DNA of 64,000 bases, from NCBI GenBank assembly GCA_027257055.1, contig JAPVLO010000277.1, positions 1,736,001 through 1,800,000 of the forward strand. The letters are read 5' to 3'. Numbering within the stretch: the first letter of the stretch is position 1; every line of letters starts with the position of its first letter. The DNA is from Cephalopachus bancanus. Taxonomy: Eukaryota > Chordata > Mammalia > Primates > Tarsiidae. Both the position numbers and the translations under genes were made by a program. The notes below the pieces were generated by a model. It was given only the letters and a program-made list of their open reading frames with translations. It made no database searches and was not told the DNA's origin. Below, piece after piece: positions 57,250 through 64,000 of this stretch.

Positions 57250-58254
57250 GTGACTTGAGATGAAGTCTGGACTAGAAAGCTGGAGAGGACAGAATGGGCA
57301 ACAAGGTTTGTGACTGTGGGCCGTCAAGGGCCATGTATTTATTTGTTGATAATTGCGGGCCAGAAAAATGGACAGAGGTTGAAAGGGATTCTGACTGAGG
57401 TCTCTCTAGAGGCAGAAGCAAAATGAGCTGCTTGATCCTTGTCCAGGAGGAGGAGTCTGTCTTTGGACTTCATTTCCGTCTCCTTGTACTTCTTCACAGG
57501 GCAGGACCTTGGCCAGCGCCCACCCAGTTGGCCAGATCAGCAGTTTCTCCTCCTAACCTTCTATCCCTCCAGGGCATCCCTCACCCCCCCCCCCCCCCCC
57601 GCCACAGCAGTGCCCCTTGCGGCATGGCTTTCAGAGGGGCAGCTCTTTCCAGCCAGGGGCCTCACCCAGCCCCCCAAACCTCGAGTGGGGCATCAGGTCA
57701 ACATGTCCCTGGGGGCTGCGATCTCAGTGTGTAATGGGCTACGACCAGAATTTTAAAAATAAATAGAATAAAATAGAACATGTCAAAGTGCCTCACACAT
57801 ATTAAGGGCAACTATTATTTAGTGAAACATTAGTTCAGTTTTACATTTATAGGAGCGTGTGTGTGTGTACACTCAATGAGTTGCAGAGGAAAACACCTTT
57901 CTTACTCTTGAGTTGTAGTCCGAAAGTTTTAAAAATCAGGGCTGTGGGTTCCAAATTCCTCAACTGTTATTTCAAGTTCCCCAAAACCTGGAGATTTTTT
58001 TCTTAAGTTTGGCATAAGGTCATTTGGCAGTAATACATGACCCAACACAATTCATGTTTATTTATATTATGTATTCATTCTTTATCTCACTTGAGTGAGG
58101 TAAAGTGAATATTTGTACACTTAACTGCTGAATGGAGTCGTACCCTTGACCCCAGTGGGCATGTTACACCAGATTACTTTTCCAAGGGCCAGAATATTCT
58201 GAACCACAAGAGTTTTTGCATGAGAGATTGTGGAGATGTATAAGGAATAGAACG
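57250..58254. other. No gene recognised; C17 homopolymer
   Basis: A run of 17 C at 57584-57600 lies in a GC-rich stretch, with two overlapping + strand frames (57423-57756) that depend on the homopolymer length and are not called. The rest is AT-rich. Confidence 0.45.
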
Positions 58255-58330
58255 GTGTTCATTCATTCAGCCTATATTTATTGAATGCTTACAATGAGCT
58301 TGGCATTGTGCTGGGTGTCAGATCGGGAAA
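58255..58330 (-). repeat. L2/MIR-like fragment, antisense
   Basis: CATTCATTCAGCCTATATTT followed by ATTGAATGCTTACAATGAGC and GCATTGTGCTGGGTG is the usual reversed L2 3' motif, decayed. Confidence 0.5.
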
Positions 58331-58830
58331 GAAGAAAAGTTATTGTGAGATAAGTCCTTGAGGTGGGGGGACTTGAACAGTCTGGCGGAGGGATTGGGTT
58401 TGGGGCTACCAGAGCTGGACTTCATTTCTTCAGCTTCACATTCTTTTGGGTAGCTCACCCAGCCCTGCACCTGCAGCGATCTGTCTGCAAACGGTTTCCG
58501 AGTCTCCCGCAACCCATTCCAAATCCTGTGAAAGACTTGACCCCATCACTTCAGCTCAGCACATTTAGAAACAGACTCCACTGCTTCCTCCTGTATTTCC
58601 GTGTCCTTAGTGGCACCACTGTCTCCCTGATCTGAACACAACCTTATCTTTGTCCTGGCTACTGTCATGCAGTCATCCGTCAGTTCCTCCTGATTTTCCT
58701 CTAGCAACAGCCCTTGCCTCTGCTTCCTTCACTCTGTTCCCAGTGCTACCTCCCACTCCAGACACGCACCATTAATTCTTACCCTGAAGACAGGATGGTC
58801 TAGAAGTGTGGTTGGGGGAGGCAAGGGTCA
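58331..58830. other. No gene recognised
   Basis: Cytosine-rich + strand from 58540 to 58780, possibly a diverged sense L2 segment, but the order is not clear enough to assign. Confidence 0.35.
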
Positions 58831-58843
58831 TAAAGACCTGGGC

Positions 58844-58992
58844 GATGGATGGGTGTGGTGGCTCACATCTGTAATCCCAGCACTTTGGGATGCCAAGGCA
58901 AGAGGATTGCTTGAGAAGTTCAAGACGCGTCTGGGCCACATAGTGAAGCTGCATGTCTTATTTAAAAAAAAGAAAAAGAAGGAAAAAAAAAA
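58844..58992 (+). mobile_element. FLAM-like Alu monomer with perfect 12-bp TSD
   Basis: Monomer from ATGGATGGGTGTGGTGGCTC to an A-rich tail. AAAGACCTGGGC is at 58832-58843 and 58993-59004. The target is the MIR element that continues at 58993. Confidence 0.95.
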
Positions 58993-59115
58993 AAAGACCT
59001 GGGCACAAGTTATGCCTCTTTGCCATGATAACTGCAGGACTTTAGCATACAGGATGTTTTCTCATCTATAAAATGGGACCAGTGGTAAGTGTTTCATGAG
59101 TTGTAGTTAGGAATA
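58993..59115 (+). repeat. MIR SINE fragment
   Basis: GACCTGGGCACAAGTTATGC, then TTTTCTCATCTATAAAATGG and GTTGTAGTTAGGAATAAA follow the MIR core and 3' order. It was split on its left side by the FLAM insertion. Confidence 0.6.
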
Positions 59116-59124
59116 AAAATATAC

Positions 59125-60120
59125 TCAAGGCACATGAACACCAGAAAAAAAATTTAAAAGATAAGCCACAGACTATGTAGATGTCTGTAGGCTATAGAAC
59201 TAACAAGAAGCTCAGTATTCAGAATTTGTAACAAATTTCTGTCAACCAATAAGAAAAAAAGACCCCATTTTAAAAAAAGGACAAAAGACATGAACAGGCA
59301 ATTTCTGAAGAGGACATCAGAAGATTAGTAAAATCATAAAAAGATGTTAAACCTCATTAGCAATTTAGAAAATGCAAATTACAGCGGTGACATACTGTCT
59401 ACATCTGTCCCACGGCAAAATGCAGGCCAGTGTGTCCAGCCGTAAGAACTCATGTATTGCTAGTGGATGTGTAAATCGGTTCACTCTCTTTTGAGAGTAA
59501 GTTACAACATCTAATAAAATTAGAGATGTGCACACACCTGCCACTCAGCAATTCTGTTGCCAGGAATGTCCTTTGCAGCATTTTTTTTAAAAAATAGAAA
59601 GTATTTATTTAGAAGACAGAAAAGCTCCCACAGTTGGGAGGGGACCCAAGAGGGTTACCCTGCAGCATTGTTTTTAGTGGCAAACACATTGGAAATAGCA
59701 AAAACATCCTCTAACTAAAAGGAGACTTGGATACATTGTGGATATTCATTTAATGGAATACTATACACCTGTTAAATTTAAAGCTACCTTTGTATCATTG
59801 TGGATAAATCTGGAGAAAAAAAAAGTTGAGTGAAAAAAGCAAACTACAGAATGCATACAGTGTGGAGCCACATATAAAATTTTAAAACATGACAAACTAT
59901 TTTATATGTCCCATATTTACACATACATATGGGACATATAAAATAGTTTGTCATGTTTTAAAATTTTATATGTGTATATATTTGGGTAGGTATATATCTA
60001 GTAAAAAGTATTAACATGCACGTGAGATTGACTAACGAAGGCTAGTCAGTGGTGATCTCAGGAATGGGAAGAGAATGGAGAAGTAGTCAGAGGGCTTCAA
60101 TTGTTTGTTAAATGATTCAT
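59125..60120 (+). mobile_element. L1 LINE 3' region (L1M-like), sense, with palindrome
   Basis: Sense ORF2-end/3' UTR words: GACAAAAGACATGAACAGGC, ATGTTAAACCTCATTAGCAA, GCAGCATTGTTTTTAGTGGC, ATTCATTTAATGGAATACTA and CTTGGATACATTGTGG. Many stops are present. A 48-bp perfect inverted repeat (59869-59974) lies near its 3' end. A 70-bp patch at 59580-59650 looks out of place. Confidence 0.8.
59869..59974. repeat. Perfect inverted repeat, arms 48 bp, loop 10 bp
   Basis: The left arm 59869-59916 (starting CACATATAAAATTTTAAAAC) is the exact reverse complement of the right arm 59927-59974 (ending AAAATTTTATATGTG). The spacer is TTACACATAC. I checked every base of the arms. L1 has no such hairpin normally. 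Confidence 0.97.
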
Positions 60121-60138
60121 TTATTTAAAAGAAAGTGG

Positions 60139-60924
<786 letters not shown>

Positions 60925-61640
60925 TAGTTAGAAAATTGGTTTTTTTAGATTCGGGGGCATGTGTGCAGCTTTGTTACATGGGTGTTTTGAGAGATGGTGG
61001 GGACTGGGCTTCTGCTGAGGCCATCACCCAGGAGATGGGCGTAGTGTCCGGTGGAGGAGGCAGGTGGCTCCCGTTTTTCTCGCTCCGGAAACAGAGCTCC
61101 TCTTACCCGCCTGAGAGAGAAAATGGCTCTCACGGGCGCAGGCTGGCAATGCAGTTCAGCTATCTCCATGCCAAACCGAAGAGGCAAGTCACATTTAAAG
61201 AGACAAGACCGAGCCAAACCCAACAAACACACCCCCAGATTCCTGAAAAAGGAGCGTTGGAAATACTGACCTCCTCTCTGCTGGGTGTTAGGAGCCACCT
61301 GTTGGTGGGTGGTTTTACGCGGTTTTTCAGCCCTTGTCCCCCTCTCCCTCCCCCATTTGGGAGTCCCCGTTGTCTATTGTTCTGGCCTTATACTTGTGTG
61401 TATTCAGTGTTGGGCCCCTACTTACAAGTGAGGACATGCAGTACTCAGTTTTCTCTTTCTGTGATGACTTTCTTAGAATGATGGGCTTCCGCTACATCTG
61501 TTGCTGCAAAGGGCGTGATTCTGTTATTTTTCTTTTTTATGACTGTGTCGTTTGTACCACATTATCCAATCCATCGTTGGTGGACACCTGGACTGGCTCA
61601 GGGTATTTGCTATTGTGTGTAAACGACATCCCTTTTAAAG
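60925..61640 (-). mobile_element. L1 LINE 3' end, antisense, interrupted
   Basis: The stretch 60940-61075 (GATTCGGGGGCATGTGTGCA, TTGTTACATGGGTG, CCATCACCCAGGAGATGGGC) and 61320-61640 (TTTTTCAGCCCTTGTCCCCC, CAAGTGAGGACATGCAG, ATCTGTTGCTGCAAAGGGCG) are consecutive parts of a reversed primate-type L1 3' end. About 61080-61275 does not belong to it. The 181-codon + strand frame across this region is spurious. Confidence 0.85.
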
Positions 61641-61699
61641 TCTGTTAAAGTGTCGCCCCATCCATCCAGCCATCTGTTGACACATTTGTTGTTTAAAAA

Positions 61700-61869
61700 C
61701 TTTTAATTAATTAATTAATTTTAGAGATGGGATCTCAGTCTGTCGCCCAGGCTGGAGTTCAGTGATGTGATCATACTTCACTGGATCCTTGAACTCCTGG
61801 GCTGGAGATCCTCCCACACTGGCCTCCCGAAATGCTGGGATTACAGGTGTGAGCCACTGCGCCTGGCTC
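61700..61869 (-). mobile_element. FLAM-like Alu monomer, antisense
   Basis: A tail altered to (TTAA)n, then TTAGAGATGGGATCTCAGTC through GCCCAGGCTGGAGTTCAGTG to GTGTGAGCCACTGCGCCTGG. There is a single monomer only. Confidence 0.85.
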
Positions 61870-62205
61870 GTTTGTGTGTTTATTGAGCATCTCCTATGTG
61901 CAAGGCACTTGTAGCCCACCCTAACTTGCTCTGCCGCAAATAGTCACAACTTTCACAAAATCTCCATGTTGCTTTTTACCTCTACCATGGAATTTATCAT
62001 ATTAAAGTTTATATTATCTTGCTAGGCTAGGAACTGAGAGCAGATACCATTTTCTATTCACTTCTAATGCCTTCCATGTATAGGAGCTCGCTAAGTATTG
62101 GCTGAAGAAATACATGAGTTTCCAATTGTAGGTCCGTAGCATTGAAATCAACGTTAAGATTATGGTTTGACTCTCATTACTTGAATCTAAATATTTAATG
62201 TCTGT
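61870..62205. other. Remnants of L2, no gene
   Basis: The section 61872-61910 (TGTTTATTGAGCATCTCCTA) looks like an antisense L2 start. The section 62030-62115 (GAGCAGATACCATTTTCTAT...GGAGCTCGCTAAGTATTGGC) looks like a sense L2 end. Both are short and decayed. Confidence 0.45.
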
Positions 62206-62220
62206 CACTCATTGGTTTTA

Positions 62221-62519
62221 TTTTATTTTATTTTATTTTTGAGTTGGAGTCTCACTCTGTCCCCCAGACTGGAGTGCAGTGGCCGCTCCCGGCCACCGCA
62301 ACCTCGACCCGCTGGGCTCCGGCCATCCTTCCGCCTCAGCCTTCCACGTAGCTGGAACTACAGGCACACGCTACTACGCCCGGCTAATTTTTTGGTTTAT
62401 TGTAGAGATGAGGTCTCGCCAAGTTGCCCAGGCGGGTCTCGAACCTGCAGGCTTGGGCAATCCACTCACCTTGGCCTCCCAGAGCATGGGATTGCAGGCT
62501 GAGCCACTGAGCCTGGCCA
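62221..62519 (-). mobile_element. Alu SINE, young type, antisense, with 15-bp TSD
   Basis: The TSD CACTCATTGGTTTTA is perfect at 62206-62220 and 62520-62534. The tail is (TTTTA)n. The body is close to the main-group consensus (GGCCGCTCCCGGCCACCGCA). Confidence 0.97.
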
Positions 62520-62534
62520 CACTCATTGGTTTTA

Positions 62535-63740
62535 AAAGGAGTTCCATGTACTCTCTCCTATCTCCAAGGAAGGGAGGCATGTCAATTCAGTCCCACACTG
62601 GCCCTCTGGTCCTCACCTTTACCAAAGAGTCTAGACTCCAGTGTGTCAGGTATGATCTCACCTCTCTAGGGACTTTGCATTTAGCTGGCGAGGGAAGACA
62701 GTGTCATCAAAAATTAGTAACATGACAAAGCCATGTGAGGTGTGGGCCAAATAAACGGGTCTGGCATCACGATCTGAAAGAGTCCTTAATGAAACTGCTT
62801 GTTTTATGCTTGACTGTGCAAGTCTGGTTTTGAGAGACTCATCCTTTTGCAGGAGGATCTGGGTCGGAATTATCATTTTATGTCAGGTTAGGTTTCTGTA
62901 AAATCCGTATTTTTTTTTTAGTCCACCAGATTTTAACATCTCTATTATATGTAAGCTGATACGCAGGTGTGGATTTGAAGATGTCTCCTGATACCTCACA
63001 ATGTTATAAAGTGTGAGCCTGAAATATCTTTCCGACCTGACACCGAATAGGATTTTCCTAGCACCCTTTTGAGCAGGTGTCTGTGAATTCTTGAAGCTAC
63101 TAACCTTTCTCACATCCCTTCCTTTCCAGTACACTCTGGAAAACGGTTCTCAATCTGAGAGTGGCTATGCTTTATGCTTCCAACTGTCAGTTGCAGGTTG
63201 TTTGTTCTAATGGTTTTCTTATTATCCAGGAAGGCTATTTGGAAACTTTGGGTAGAAGGAGTCTTTAGACTTTACTCTTTCCAAGACGGAAGTCCCTACT
63301 ATGCCTTCTGTTCTTCTTGATTATTTCTAGTGACGGGGAACTCTATTTCACTTCAGATGACTTTTATGTGTGAGATTAGATGTTCACATCTAATTAGATA
63401 TGGATGATTGGGCTCTCCCCAGAAGTGGGTCCCAAACAGCATTCCATGAAGACTTGGGACCTCCTTGTAAGGTTTAGAATCTGCTGGAAGATCCCAATCT
63501 TTTGGGACAGTGAGCTGATCGAAGCTTCTTCTGTGTCACGGCACTATTGGAGTCCTGACCTCAAGAATGTTGATTGCATTGCTTTAAGACCATCACGAGT
63601 GGCGTGTTTCAGTCAGTGTCCTGGGTGGCACAGTCAAAATCCAATTCTGACTGTCTGAGTGTGGGGGAAGGGCAGGAGGAAAAGCACGAAGGTACAGGAA
63701 GAGTCTGGGGCCCTACAAGCAGGACCCTTGAGAACCTGGC
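62535..63740. other. No gene recognised
   Basis: Unique-looking sequence. Short frames (62883-63134 minus, 63404-63658 plus) lack splice sites and family resemblance. Confidence 0.45.
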
Positions 63741-63744
63741 ATTT

Positions 63745-64000
63745 ATTAATTTATTTATTTTGAGTTGGAGTCTCACTCTGTTACCCAGGCTGGAATGGAA
63801 GTGTGGTGGCACGCTGATGGCCACTGTAGCCTCGACCTACTGGGCTCAGGCGATCCTTCAACTTCAGCCTTCCAGGTAGCCGGAACTACAGGAGGACACC
63901 GCCATGCCTGGCTAATGCTTTGATTTATTGCAGAGATGAGGCTCGCCAAGTTGCCCAGGTTGGATCAAACCCACGGGCTCAGGCAGTCCTCTCACCTCAG
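63745..64000 (-). mobile_element. Alu SINE, antisense, cut by the window end
   Basis: A (TTTA)n-like tail, then GAGTTGGAGTCTCACTCTGT, the main-group TTTGATTTATTGCAGAGATG middle, and CTCAGGCAGTCCTCTCACCT at the window edge. There is a small GGAAGTGTGGT insertion near 63800. Confidence 0.93.

Noticed and set aside
60936..61481. 181-codon + strand open frame
   Set aside because: It is antisense to an L1 3' end, with an unassigned insert. There is no start context or domain.

Overview
The window is nuclear DNA from a primate. It is AT-leaning, has no compact operons or long single-exon genes, and is crowded with interspersed mammalian repeats. About thirty Alu-type SINEs are present. Most belong to one young-looking group whose consensus departs from both the simian Alu and the lemur/loris Alu that I know: the head reads GGCTCAGCCTGTAATCCC, the right monomer reads TTGGAAGGCTGAGGCGGAAG, and the tail ends GACTCCAACTC before the A-run. 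Several keep readable target-site duplications (TSDs). Older AluJ-like dimers and free left monomers (FLAM-like) lie beside them. My best guess is a non-simian haplorhine, that is a tarsier; this is an inference from remembered consensus sequences.

Layout. From 1 to about 31 kb the window is repeat matrix: antisense L2 pieces, antisense L1 3' ends, MaLR-type LTRs, two Tigger-like DNA transposons and Alus. From 31.0 to 43.4 kb there is one candidate gene on the + strand: two short internal exons (31036-31096, 35865-35952) and a terminal exon (coding 41679-41895, poly(A) signals at 43110 and 43390). Their splice phases agree and together they encode about 121 residues, but I could not recognise the protein. 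An exon-like segment with a stop (36118-36189) lies inside the second intron. From 43.4 to 64 kb the window is again repeats and unexplained unique sequence. It includes a recent tandem duplication (51436-51690), a small hAT-like element (49665-49892), a sense L1 holding a perfect 48-bp inverted repeat (59869-59974), and an L1 3' end interrupted by about 195 bp of unknown sequence (around 61080-61275).

No tRNA or rRNA gene, CRISPR array, toxin gene or intact viral gene was found. Nearly all open frames longer than 100 codons lie in repeats or have no exon structure. I do not see a new biological system here. The items most worth checking are the unidentified gene, the perfect palindrome, the duplicated segments and the hAT-like element.
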